From Pseudomonadota bacterium (lineage in GTDB: Bacteria > Pseudomonadota > Gammaproteobacteria > Burkholderiales > Burkholderiaceae), in assembly GCA_029777935.1 (NCBI GenBank), contig JAKORH010000356.1, positions 1-13,658 of the forward strand: 13,658 nt of DNA. The letters are read 5' to 3'. Both the position numbers and the translations under genes were made by a program. The notes beneath the pieces are model-generated. The model was given only the letters and a program-made list of their open reading frames with translations, made no database searches and was not told where the DNA came from. Of this stretch, positions 1 to 7,723 are shown piece after piece (position 1 is the first letter of the stretch; every line of letters begins with the position of its first letter).

Positions 1-188
1 GACAGGCGGCGGCCGAGCGCGAGCGACACACCCGCGCGGTGCGCCTCCGACAGCACCGGCTCGACCGTCAGCGGAACCAGCCCGCGCCCGCGCAGCACCT
101 GCCGCGCGAGCCGCGCGCTGTCCGCTTCGAGCAGTCCCGACAGTTCCTTGCCGTTACCGTCGACGGCGGCGTACTTGAAGGCAGCCAT
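1..188 (-). CDS. gspF: Type II secretion inner-membrane platform protein GspF, N-terminal part (cut by window edge)
   Basis: GspF is the polytopic inner-membrane platform protein of the T2SS. It is thought to couple the GspE ATPase to pseudopilus assembly. Only the first 62 codons are present, read from an ATG at 188 down to the window edge. They encode MAAFKYAAVDGNGKELSG, then a helix rich in Ala and Arg (EADSARLARQVLRGRGLVP). This is the usual N-terminus of GspF/PilC proteins (A-F-x-Y-x-A-x-D-x-x-G, then a helix ending in RGLxP). The membrane-spanning part lies outside the window. It is the last gene of the visible minus-strand gsp run and is separated from gspE by an unusually long 104-bp gap. 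I see no clear Shine-Dalgarno sequence before the ATG. The identity is supported by both sequence and position; completeness cannot be judged. Confidence 0.9.
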   Translation of the reverse strand, partial: MAAFKYAAVDGNGKELSGLLEADSARLARQVLRGRGLVPLTVEPVLSEAHRAGVSLALGRRL

Positions 189-248
189 CTAGTCGTCGGG
201 CCGCGGGCGTACCGCGGCGGGCGGTGACAGGCGCAGGCTGGACGCGAC

Positions 249-267
249 GCGGGCGCCTTGCGCCCGC
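249..267 (-). other. GC-rich hairpin in the gspE-gspF gap
   Basis: An 8-bp perfect inverted repeat, gcgggcgc (249-256) and gcgcccgc (260-267), is separated by a 3-base loop. No U-run follows it in the gspE-to-gspF direction, so it does not look like an intrinsic terminator. It could act as an mRNA stability or processing element that lowers gspF expression relative to gspE. It shares bases 263-267 with the end of the G-run array. The rest of this gap (189-248) shows no other feature I recognise. Confidence 0.5.
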
Positions 268-291
268 CGCCCGACGCCCGACGCCCGACGC
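263..291 (-). repeat. Heptamer tandem repeat forming a putative G-quadruplex motif in the gspE-gspF gap
   Basis: Read on the plus strand, the 7-mer ccgacgc occurs three times in tandem at 271-291, preceded by a degenerate copy at 264-270. On the minus strand, which is the mRNA sense of the gsp genes, this places four GGG runs at 284-286, 277-279, 270-272 and 263-265. Exactly four bases separate each pair. That fits the canonical G3-N(1-7) quadruplex pattern. The array begins two bases after the gspE stop codon and ends 74 bases before the gspF start. Folding and function are inference. Confidence 0.55.
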
Positions 292-292
292 T

Positions 293-1726
293 TCATTCCC
301 GCGTCACGCGCAGCACTTCCTCGAGCGACGTCTCGCCCGAGCTGACCCAGCGCATCGCGTCGGTGCGCAGCGGCGTCATGTCGCGGCGCTCGGCCACGCG
401 ACGGATGTCGGCTTCATTGGCGCCGTTGTGAATCAGCAGCCGCATCTCGTCGTCCACCGTCAGCAGTTCGTAGATGCCGGTGCGGCCGATGTAGCCGGAA
501 AAGCCGCAGTGATCGCAGCCGACGGCGCGAAACGTCCTGCGGTCGGCCTCCGGTTTCTTGCAGTGCGGGCACAGCTTGCGCACCAGCCGCTGCGCCAGCA
601 CGCCGAGCAGCGACGACGACAGCAGAAAGGGTTCGATCCCCATGTCGATCAGCCGCGTGACCGACGAGGCCGCGTCGTTGGTGTGCACGGTGGCGAGCAC
701 GAGGTGGCCGGTCAGCGACGACTGGACCGCGATCTGCGCGGTCTCGAGGTCGCGGATCTCGCCCACCATCACGACATCCGGATCCTGGCGCAGGATCGCG
801 CGCAGCGCGCGCGCGAACGTCATGTCGATCTTCGGGTTGACCTGCGTCTGGCCGATGCCTTCGAGGTCGTATTCGATCGGATCCTCGACCGTCATGATGT
901 TGGTCGTGGTGTGATCGAGCCGGCGGATCGCTGCGTACAGCGTGGTTGTCTTGCCCGAGCCGGTCGGACCGGTGACGAGGACGATCCCGTGCGGCAGCTG
1001 GATCAGCGCGTCGAACTGCTTCAGCGTCTGGTCCGACATGCCGAGCTTGGTCAGTTCCAGTCGCGACAGGTCCTTTTCGAGCAGTCGCAGCACCACCCGT
1101 TCGCCGTGGCCGGTCGGCAGCGTCGACACACGCACGTCGACCGCGCGGCCGCCGACGCGCAGCGTGATGCGGCCATCCTGGGGCAGGCGCTTCTCGGCGA
1201 TGTCGAGCGCGGCCATGATCTTGATGCGCGACACCAGTGCCGCATGCAGCGCGCGCTTCGGCCGCACGATGTCGCGCAGCGTGCCGTCGACGCGGAAGCG
1301 CACCAGCGAATAGGTCTCGAATGCCTCGATGTGGATGTCGCTCGCGCCGTCGCGCGCCGCCTGCGTCAGCAGCGCGTTGATCATGCGGATGATCGGGGCG
1401 TCGTCCTCGGTCTCGAGCAGGTCCTCGACGTCGGGCACCTCCTGCATCATGCGGGTGATGTCGAACTCGCCTTCGATGTCGCCGACGATCTGCTGCGCCG
1501 AGCCCTCGCTCTGCGCATAGGTCTGCGAGATCGCGTCGGCGAGCTGCTGCGGCGGCACCACGATCGGCGTGACGCGCCCCGGGAACACGCGCATCACCTC
1601 GTTCAGCGCGGCGAGCGGCGTGGCGTCGGTAATCCATACCTCGGCGTCGCGCTCGCTGGCGGGCTTCAGCAGGATCGCGTTGTCGCGCGCGAACGCGTAC
1701 GGCACGAAGCGTTGCGCCGTGGTCAT
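293..1726 (-). CDS. gspE: Type II secretion ATPase GspE
   Basis: GspE is the cytoplasmic hexameric ATPase that powers pseudopilus assembly, docked on GspL and GspF. The product has 477 residues, near the family's usual ~500. In order it shows an N-terminal region (1-110), the N2 segment with ASDIHIE (128-134) and FRVDG (144-148), Walker A GPTGSGKTT (253-261), an Asp box TVEDPIEYDLEGIGQ (279-293), Walker B DPDVVMVGEIRD (315-326), and a His box TGHLVLATVHTND (339-351). A four-cysteine metal motif follows: CPHC (386-389) and CDHC (404-407). Only 14 residues separate the two cysteine pairs, shorter than the roughly 29 I recall for Vibrio EpsE. The ATG at 1726 lies three bases after the gspD stop, which implies translational coupling. 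No strong Shine-Dalgarno sequence is visible. All catalytic motifs are intact. Confidence 0.97.
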   Translation of the reverse strand: MTTAQRFVPYAFARDNAILLKPASERDAEVWITDATPLAALNEVMRVFPGRVTPIVVPPQQLADAISQTYAQSEGSAQQIVGDIEGEFDITRMMQEVPDVEDLLETEDDAPIIRMINALLTQAARDGASDIHIEAFETYSLVRFRVDGTLRDIVRPKRALHAALVSRIKIMAALDIAEKRLPQDGRITLRVGGRAVDVRVSTLPTGHGERVVLRLLEKDLSRLELTKLGMSDQTLKQFDALIQLPHGIVLVTGPTGSGKTTTLYAAIRRLDHTTTNIMTVEDPIEYDLEGIGQTQVNPKIDMTFARALRAILRQDPDVVMVGEIRDLETAQIAVQSSLTGHLVLATVHTNDAASSVTRLIDMGIEPFLLSSSLLGVLAQRLVRKLCPHCKKPEADRRTFRAVGCDHCGFSGYIGRTGIYELLTVDDEMRLLIHNGANEADIRRVAERRDMTPLRTDAMRWVSSGETSLEEVLRVTRE

Positions 1727-1729
1727 GGC

Positions 1730-4237
1730 CTAGGGCGCCACCGGGACCGGATTGAAACCGCGCGCTTTCAGCTGTGTGATCACCTGCGCCAGATCCTCGC
1801 GGCCGCGGTCGACCGCCACTCGCACGCGCACGATCTCGCCCTGGTCGGAGTTCACGCTTTCCCAGTAGGCATCGAATCCGGCGTCGCGCAGTTCGCGCTG
1901 GATCACGCGCGCGCGCGCCACGTCGCCGACCGTGGTGACCTGCAGCAGCTGCATGCGATCGCCCGGGGCCGTCGGCGTGGCGGCGGCGAAAGCGCCGCTG
2001 GCGGGTGCGGCGCTCTGCGGCGCCGGGGCAGGTGCAGGTGAGGGGGTCGACGCCGGCGCCTGCACCGGAGCCGACGCAGGCGCCGGCGCCTGCTTCGGTG
2101 CACGCTCGGGCATTCCCAGCGTCGGGTCGACGTTGAAGTCGCGGAACATCAGCGTATCGGGCTGGCGCGAGTTCACGATCTGCGTCTGCATGTAGTCGTA
2201 GCGGTCGGCCGCCAGGGCAGTGGAGGTCGATGCGGTGCGGATGATGGTGGGCTTCAGGAACACCATCGTGTTGGTCTTCGAGTGGTCGCGGTTCTCGTAG
2301 CGGAACAGATTGCCGATCAGCGGCAGATCGCCCAGCAGCGGGACCTTGCTGCGGCTGGTGTTGGAGCTGTCCTCGATCAGGCCGCTCAACACGACGAAGT
2401 CGCCGTCCTCGACCAGCAGGTTGGACGAGAACGCGCGCTTGTTCGTGATCAGCCCGCCGGAGTTGGTGCCGGGGACGATCGACGAAACCTCGAGGTAGAT
2501 TGCCAGCTTGACCGTCCCGCCTTCGGAAATCTGCGGCTTCACGCGCAACTGCAGGCCGACATCGCGCCGCTCGAAGGTCTGGAACGGGTTGGTCGCGCCG
2601 GTGGCTGCCTGCGTGAACGAGCCCGTGATGAAGGGCACGTTCTGGCCGACCAGGAACTGGGCTTCTTCGTTGTCGAGCGTCTGGATGTTCGGCCGCGACA
2701 GGATGTTGGCGTGCGCAGTCGTTTCCAGCGCGCGCGCCAGGAAACCGATGTTCGTGACATCGCCGATGCCCGGAATGTTGACCTTGCCGCGGATCACGCC
2801 GATGTTCAGTCCCGGTCCAAGCGTGGTCAGGTTCGTCGCCGCGCCGATGATGTTGCTGCCGCCGGTGGTCGAGTTGAAGTTGGTGCCGCCGATCACGCGC
2901 GTGTTGTCGGAGTTCAGCCCCGACAGGTCCTGGAACTGCACGCCGAGTTCGGCCGCCTTGTCGGACGTGACCTCGACGATCAGCGACTCGATCACGACCT
3001 GCGCGCGGCGCGCATCCAGCTTTTCGATTATCGTGCGGATGTTCCGGTACAGCGGCTCGGGCGCGGTGATGATCAGCGAGTTGGTCGCCGCGTCCGGCTG
3101 GATCATCCCCGCGAGCGTGCTCGATCCGCCTCCTCCGCCGCCGCCGCCGCCGAGGGCGGCCTGCTGCTGTGGCTGTTGCGACTGGAGGGTGGGCTGCGCG
3201 CTCATCCCGCCGAGTCCCGGCCCGCTCCCGGCCCCGGTGACCGGTGTGGCCTGCGACAGTCCGCCTGCGGTCACCTGCGGCAAGAACGACGGGTCCGACG
3301 CGAGCACCGCGCGCAGCAGCGGCGCGAGCTTCACCGCCTCCGCGTTGCGCAGGTAGACGACATTGATATTGCCGGGAGTCACGCTCGGCTGATCGAGGCG
3401 CTCGATCAGTTGCCGCGCCAGCCTGGCGCGCGCGGGGCTCGCCGTGCGGATGATCAGCGAGTTGGTGCGCGGCTCGGCCATCACCTGGACGCGCTGGCCG
3501 GCATCGATCGCCTGGCCGGCGGCGCGCGCGCCCTCGTCGAGGATGCGACTGGCGACCGTCGCGATCTCGACCGCCAGGCCGTATTTGAGCGGCACGATCT
3601 CGGTTTCGCTGCCGAGCGGCGAGTCGATCGATTCGATGATGCGCGCGATCCGCCGGAGGTTGTCGGCGTAATCGGTGATGACCAGCGTGTTGTTGGCGGG
3701 ATAGGCCGAGATCGTGTTGTTGGGCGCGATCAGCGGCCGCAGCACCGGCACGAGGCTGGTGGCCGATTCGTAATGCAGCCGAAATACTTCGGTGACGATC
3801 TGGTCACCGCGCGGCGGCGCGCCGCTGGGCGGCACCACGCGCCCGCCCTGCAGCTTGGCATCGGCCTCGGGAACGATCCGCGCCACGCCGCCAGGCTGGG
3901 CCGATTCGACGATCGTGAAGCCCGACAGCCGCAGCGCGGCCAATAGCTGCTCGTAGGCCTGCTGCTTGTTGACGGGCCGCTCGGTGACAAGATTCAGCGT
4001 GCCCTTCACGCGCGGATCGATCACGAACGTGCGACCGGTGAACTGGCCGACGGCGCGCACCACTGTCTCGAGCTCCGCGTTGGGGAAGTTCAGGTAGACG
4101 GTGTCTTCGCCTGGCTTGACTGCCGCCGGCGCGGTGCCTGGCGACTGCGCATCCGCCGGCAGCGCGCCGGTGAACGCGACCAGCAGCGCCGCTGTCGTGG
4201 CCAATGCAACACTTGCTGCGCCGCGCGTGCGCTTCAT
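1730..4237 (-). CDS. gspD: Type II secretion secretin GspD with C-terminal SPOR-like domain
   Basis: GspD forms the outer-membrane secretin channel. The 835-residue product begins with a Sec signal peptide (hydrophobic 8-28, likely cleavage after ADA at 30). The N0 domain is at about 44-115, N1 about 147-208, N2 about 212-283, and N3 about 289-408. N3 carries a low-complexity Gln/Gly insert (352-373, nine consecutive Gly). The secretin core spans about 413-665 and includes the signature VPLLGDLPLIGNLF (632-645). Beyond a short conserved tail comes a Pro/Ala linker (about 712-757). A C-terminal segment (about 760-832) follows with the strand-helix-strand-strand-helix-strand order and the RVRV and KARGF features of SPOR domains, which bind peptidoglycan. 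This stands where a pilotin-binding S domain would often be. The ATG lies seven bases after the gspN stop. The SPOR call is from pattern only. Confidence 0.96.
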   Translation of the reverse strand: MKRTRGAASVALATTAALLVAFTGALPADAQSPGTAPAAVKPGEDTVYLNFPNAELETVVRAVGQFTGRTFVIDPRVKGTLNLVTERPVNKQQAYEQLLAALRLSGFTIVESAQPGGVARIVPEADAKLQGGRVVPPSGAPPRGDQIVTEVFRLHYESATSLVPVLRPLIAPNNTISAYPANNTLVITDYADNLRRIARIIESIDSPLGSETEIVPLKYGLAVEIATVASRILDEGARAAGQAIDAGQRVQVMAEPRTNSLIIRTASPARARLARQLIERLDQPSVTPGNINVVYLRNAEAVKLAPLLRAVLASDPSFLPQVTAGGLSQATPVTGAGSGPGLGGMSAQPTLQSQQPQQQAALGGGGGGGGGSSTLAGMIQPDAATNSLIITAPEPLYRNIRTIIEKLDARRAQVVIESLIVEVTSDKAAELGVQFQDLSGLNSDNTRVIGGTNFNSTTGGSNIIGAATNLTTLGPGLNIGVIRGKVNIPGIGDVTNIGFLARALETTAHANILSRPNIQTLDNEEAQFLVGQNVPFITGSFTQAATGATNPFQTFERRDVGLQLRVKPQISEGGTVKLAIYLEVSSIVPGTNSGGLITNKRAFSSNLLVEDGDFVVLSGLIEDSSNTSRSKVPLLGDLPLIGNLFRYENRDHSKTNTMVFLKPTIIRTASTSTALAADRYDYMQTQIVNSRQPDTLMFRDFNVDPTLGMPERAPKQAPAPASAPVQAPASTPSPAPAPAPQSAAPASGAFAAATPTAPGDRMQLLQVTTVGDVARARVIQRELRDAGFDAYWESVNSDQGEIVRVRVAVDRGREDLAQVITQLKARGFNPVPVAP

Positions 4238-4244
4238 CGATCGC

Positions 4245-5018
4245 TCAGTTTCCGAAATTCAAGATTGCAGCATCGCCGTCGCGCCGTCCGAGCAGGCCGA
4301 TCAGTCCCCCGAGTTGAGTCTTGACTGCCGGATCCGCGTTCGAAGCGGCCCTTGCGATACCCTGAAAGCGCAGGCGCCCACCGGCTGCGATTGTGCCACT
4401 GCCGCTCATTTCGAGGGGGCCGGAGACGGTGACGAGCGTCAAACGCATGTCAGGATAGCCGCCGCTCGTCTCGAGCCGATAGTGGCCGAACGGCGACACC
4501 GGCGTCAGTGCACTCGACGCGAACTGCCATTCCGCGCTCGGACTGCCGAGCAGCCGATTGCCCTCGATACGTAGACGATCCCACGACAGCACGAGAATCC
4601 CGCCCGGGCGGATCGTGTTCCACGGCGCCCCGAGCCCCGTGAGCAGCGACGCCGGCAGCCGCACCGTGGCCGGCCCGATGTCGTACCGGCGCGTGAAGGT
4701 GGCACGCACCGAAAGCGGCTGGCTCAGTGCGGACGGGTGCGCCAGCGTCAGGTCGACTTCTCCCGCCAGCAGCGCCCACGGCGACAGGTGCCAGGTCATC
4801 GGCTCGCCCAGGCTCGCGCGCGGTGCGCCCGGCTCGCCGCTGCCGAGCACCAGCGTGGCGCGGCCCGACCAGATCGTGCCGCTTGCCTCCGCGAGATCGA
4901 TACGCCCGCGCGTGGTGTCGCGCACGGCGCTGGCCAGCCATTGCGCCGGCGCAAGCACGAGCACGACCGCGAGCACCGCGACGACCACTACCAGTCCGTA
5001 CCCGATCGCGCGCAGCAT
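4245..5018 (-). CDS. gspN: Type II secretion system protein GspN
   Basis: GspN is an accessory, non-universal T2SS protein anchored in the inner membrane, with a mostly periplasmic body of uncertain role. The 257-residue product has one N-terminal membrane segment (about 5-27). A beta-rich body follows, with the pattern I associate with this family: ASGTIWSGRATLVLG (45-59), then SPWALLAGEVDLTLAHP (79-95), and glycine-rich strands near the C-terminus (GPLEMSGSGTIAAGGRLRF). It lies between gspM (25-bp gap) and gspD (7-bp gap). That position matches gene orders in which N is followed by D, as in the Xanthomonas xps cluster. A GGTGAG-like stretch upstream of the ATG at 5018 could serve as ribosome binding site. 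Position and sequence both support the call. The function of GspN is poorly understood. Confidence 0.88.
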   Translation of the reverse strand: MLRAIGYGLVVVVAVLAVVLVLAPAQWLASAVRDTTRGRIDLAEASGTIWSGRATLVLGSGEPGAPRASLGEPMTWHLSPWALLAGEVDLTLAHPSALSQPLSVRATFTRRYDIGPATVRLPASLLTGLGAPWNTIRPGGILVLSWDRLRIEGNRLLGSPSAEWQFASSALTPVSPFGHYRLETSGGYPDMRLTLVTVSGPLEMSGSGTIAAGGRLRFQGIARAASNADPAVKTQLGGLIGLLGRRDGDAAILNFGN

Positions 5019-5043
5019 CGCTGTCGCTCACCGCCCGTACGCG

Positions 5044-5532
5044 TTACCGCCGTGCCAGCCGCAGCACGAGCTCGACGTCGGCATGTCCCGCGGCTTCCGT
5101 GCGCGTGGCCTTCAACGTCGTGGCACGCGCCCCGAGCGTGCGCTCGGTTTCGGCCAGCCACGTGCCGAAACTCGCGTAGGACACGTTCGCGAACGTGAGC
5201 TGAAGATCGGTCTCGGACAGCGGCTGTATGCGCGCGGCCTTCAGCCCTGCCGCGGCCAGCGACTTGTCCAGCGTGGCGCGCGCCTCGGCGGTCGAGACGG
5301 CCGCCACCTGCGGCCGCGCCTTCAGCGCACCGACCTCGGCGAGCAGGCTTTGCAGTTGTGCGGCCTGCGCGCGCGCGTTCGGCAGCGCGCGCTCGAGCCG
5401 CCGGATGCCGCTCCAGGCCGGCTCGATCAGCACCAGATAGATCAGCGCGGCCACCACGACCCCGGCGCCGGCGATCAGGATCGCCTTCTCGCGCGGCGCG
5501 CGTTCGGACCAGAAGCGCAGCCAGGCTTCCAT
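5044..5532 (-). CDS. gspM: Type II secretion inner-membrane protein GspM
   Basis: GspM is a small bitopic inner-membrane protein that pairs with GspL in the T2SS platform. The 162-residue product has a short cytoplasmic N-terminus (MEAWLRFWSERAPREK), one membrane segment (about 17-36), a helical region likely to form a coiled coil (40-75), and a ferredoxin-like periplasmic domain ending in an ELVLRLARR strand. I chose the ATG at 5532 over longer in-frame starts for three reasons. It is preceded by a good Shine-Dalgarno sequence (GGAGG on the minus strand, 5539-5543, six bases away). It begins two bases after the gspL stop. It also gives the family's usual length of about 160 residues. The WSERxPREKxxL start is typical of GspM. 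Confidence 0.93.
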   Translation of the reverse strand: MEAWLRFWSERAPREKAILIAGAGVVVAALIYLVLIEPAWSGIRRLERALPNARAQAAQLQSLLAEVGALKARPQVAAVSTAEARATLDKSLAAAGLKAARIQPLSETDLQLTFANVSYASFGTWLAETERTLGARATTLKATRTEAAGHADVELVLRLARR

Positions 5533-5534
5533 GG

Positions 5535-6788
5535 TCAACCTCCCGCCGGTTCGATGCGCGCGGCGCCGTCGGCGTCGAAGCGCAGGGCAAGCCCGAGCGG
5601 TCCCGCCTGCGCGCGCAGCAGGTTCTGCAGCGCCGCGTCCGCAGTGCCCGACTTGAACTTCACGCGCAGCGCGCCGTCGCGGTACTCGACGCCGGACACG
5701 ACGCCGAGCGGTGCGGCCGACAGCAGTTGCGCCGCCTGCGCGTTCAGCGCCGTGAAGTCGCTGCTCGACGTCATCCCGGCGCGCGCGCGCAAGGTGCGCA
5801 GTTCGCGGCGCGCCTGCTCGACCGCGAGGCTCGGGTCGGGATCGAGATTCGGGAACGTGCTCTTGAAGGCGGTGACCATCGCCTGGTTGATCGCGGTGCG
5901 CTCGCGCTCGAGCTTGTACCAGTACGCGTTCATGCCGACGATCCAGGTCGCCGCGGCCACACCGAGCCACACGGCCGGCGCGCGCAGCGACTGCGCCGTG
6001 ATGCGCGGCAACCCGGGCAGAACGCCGCCGACCGCGAAGCTGCCCTGCAGAAGGTTGACCGCGTCGCGCTGCGCGCTCGGCTCGAAGTCGGCGCGCATCG
6101 CTTCGACCGGCGCATCGAGCGCGTCGGACAGCGCGGCGAGCTTGTTGGCCTCGCGCCCGTAGGCGCGGATGCGCCTGGTGCCGATCCGCCGCAGCGCGAG
6201 CGCGAGCGCGCCGGGGACGCTGCCGTCGAACTCGAACGCGAAGCCTTCGTGCGCGCCGGCGCGCGCCACGGCTCGTCCGCGGTCGACACGCACCGCGAGC
6301 GTGTTGTCGGCGGGCGGCGGGACCGTGTACAGGTCGGCGTAGGCGGCGCGCGGCTTCAGCCCGCTTTCGGCGAGCACGTCGAGCGCGCGGGTGAGCAGAG
6401 CCCGGTGGATCACCGCCACCGGCAGCTTGCCGTTCTCCGCGCGTACTCCGACCGCGAAGTGGCAATCGGCCGCCTCGGTCAGCAGCCGGTCTTCGAGCAG
6501 ATTCGGCAGCGCCTGTTGCAGCTTGGCGCCGGCGAGCCGCGGCGCGTCGATCTCGGCGGCGAACACGTCCGCGCAGTCGAACACCAGTTCGACCCGACTT
6601 GCCTTCGGCAGCAACGGGAACGGCGCGTCGCCGCGTTCGATACGGCCGGCCGCATCGAGCGCGAAGTAGGCGACCACGGTCGACGCCGACAGCTGCGGCC
6701 GGTTACCGCCGGCGGCGATGGTCCGGTGCGGCGGCAGCAGCACCAGCAGCCGCGCGTAAGAGCGCTCCTTCAAAGTTCGCGTTGCCAT
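5535..6788 (-). CDS. gspL: Type II secretion inner-membrane protein GspL
   Basis: GspL is the bitopic platform protein that recruits the GspE ATPase through its cytoplasmic actin-like domain and contacts GspM through its periplasmic domain. The 417-residue product fits: a cytoplasmic region (about 1-265) that includes LPNLLEDRLL (94-103) and NLLQGSFA (245-252), a motif recurrent in GspL just before the membrane; a membrane segment (about 271-289); then a periplasmic ferredoxin-like domain (about 345-415). The start MATRTLKERSYARLL at 6788 overlaps the end of gspK by 19 bp. An AGGTG stretch just upstream may be the ribosome binding site. A much longer open frame continues upstream, but it is an antisense-frame extension inside gspK without coding character. 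The call is supported by domain order, length and position between gspK and gspM. Confidence 0.94.
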   Translation of the reverse strand: MATRTLKERSYARLLVLLPPHRTIAAGGNRPQLSASTVVAYFALDAAGRIERGDAPFPLLPKASRVELVFDCADVFAAEIDAPRLAGAKLQQALPNLLEDRLLTEAADCHFAVGVRAENGKLPVAVIHRALLTRALDVLAESGLKPRAAYADLYTVPPPADNTLAVRVDRGRAVARAGAHEGFAFEFDGSVPGALALALRRIGTRRIRAYGREANKLAALSDALDAPVEAMRADFEPSAQRDAVNLLQGSFAVGGVLPGLPRITAQSLRAPAVWLGVAAATWIVGMNAYWYKLERERTAINQAMVTAFKSTFPNLDPDPSLAVEQARRELRTLRARAGMTSSSDFTALNAQAAQLLSAAPLGVVSGVEYRDGALRVKFKSGTADAALQNLLRAQAGPLGLALRFDADGAARIEPAGG

Positions 6789-7723
6789 AACACCTGTACC
6801 GGCTGATTGTTTCCGGGACGCCGCACCAGCGCCTCCATGCGCGTGGTCGCGCGATCGAGTTTGACTTGCCCCTGGATCAGAAAATAGCGCGTCGCGGTCG
6901 CGATCTTCGAAGTATCGAACCCGCTGCCGAGCTTCTGCAAATGCAGGGTGAAGTCGGAGTTGTCCCTGAAGTAGCCGATGCGGTCGCGCTCGGCCACCAG
7001 CGCGCGGGCCGCGGCCAGCGTGCTGCCGATGCGAGCGGCGATGACTTCGGCTGTCGCTGTGTTGACGTTGACCGGCGTCATCGACTCCGGCAGCACGGTG
7101 ACGTACGGGATCAGCTTCTCCGCCGCCTGGGGATCGAGACCGCGCACGCCGTACACGTCCTGCGGCAGCATCAGCGGCAGCGGCCGCACCGTGACAGTGG
7201 TGTCGCCGCCGGTCGCCGGCCCGCTCGACTCCTGCACCGCTACCGCGATCAGGTCCGCCGTGGCCGGCGGCAGCGAGAGCAGGCTGCAAAGCCGTTGCAG
7301 CGCTTCCAGCTCGGTCTTCGCGGCTTTCGGGTCCGTCTGCAGCAGGTTGCGCAGATTCATCCGCGACTGCGCATCCTCGATGCCGCCGGCGATCGCGGCG
7401 CGCGAGGCGAGCGTGGAGGTTTCGCCCAACTGATCGAGCCGCGTTTCCGCCAGCGGCTGGGCCCAGGGTTCGGTCAGCGCGTCGTAGCCGTTGCGGTCCT
7501 CGCGCAGGATGGCGCGCGCCCAGTCGAGCGCCCCGTCGAGCAGCATCCGGCTCTGCACCGTCAGCTGCTGGTTTTCTATCGTGCGCAGCACGATGAACTG
7601 GTTCCAGAACAGTCCCGTGACGATCAACGTGGCGAGCGCGGCGACGAACAGCGCCATCAGCACGGCGGCGCCACGCTCAGGGCTGCAGACGCGGGTCGCG
7701 ATCGCCGACGTCATGGCGGTCAT
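6770..7723 (-). CDS. gspK: Type II secretion minor pseudopilin GspK
   Basis: GspK caps the pseudopilus tip together with GspI and GspJ. The 317-residue product has a prepilin-type leader ending in PERG (18). The hydrophobic helix starts AAVLMALFVAALATLIVTG (19-37). The +5 residue is Met rather than the Glu found in other pseudopilins, which is a known hallmark of GspK. A large globular region follows. It contains MLPQDVYGVRGL (185-196) and VNVNTATAEVIAARIG (218-233), the helix-hairpin-helix-like segment conserved in this family. The ATG at 7723 forms an ATGA overlap with the gspJ stop; another in-frame ATG lies three codons later at 7714. The overlap, seen also at the two preceding gene junctions, favours 7723. 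Confidence 0.95.
   Translation of the reverse strand: MTAMTSAIATRVCSPERGAAVLMALFVAALATLIVTGLFWNQFIVLRTIENQQLTVQSRMLLDGALDWARAILREDRNGYDALTEPWAQPLAETRLDQLGETSTLASRAAIAGGIEDAQSRMNLRNLLQTDPKAAKTELEALQRLCSLLSLPPATADLIAVAVQESSGPATGGDTTVTVRPLPLMLPQDVYGVRGLDPQAAEKLIPYVTVLPESMTPVNVNTATAEVIAARIGSTLAAARALVAERDRIGYFRDNSDFTLHLQKLGSGFDTSKIATATRYFLIQGQVKLDRATTRMEALVRRPGNNQPVQVLWQREL

Noticed and set aside
249..267. Hairpin after gspE as an intrinsic terminator
   Set aside because: No U-run follows in the direction of transcription, and gspF, needed with gspE, lies just downstream.
224..2041. Plus-strand open frame of 605 codons opposite gspE and gspD
   Set aside because: It is rich in Arg, His and Asp with no domain, and lies exactly antisense to two genes with intact catalytic or signature motifs. 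Long antisense frames are expected at this GC content. The 554-codon frame at 2282-3946 is rejected for the same reason.
4558..6162. Plus-strand open frame of 534 codons opposite gspN, gspM and gspL
   Set aside because: It has shadow composition (Arg, Ser, Pro-rich), spans three real genes and has no ribosome binding site or recognisable motif.
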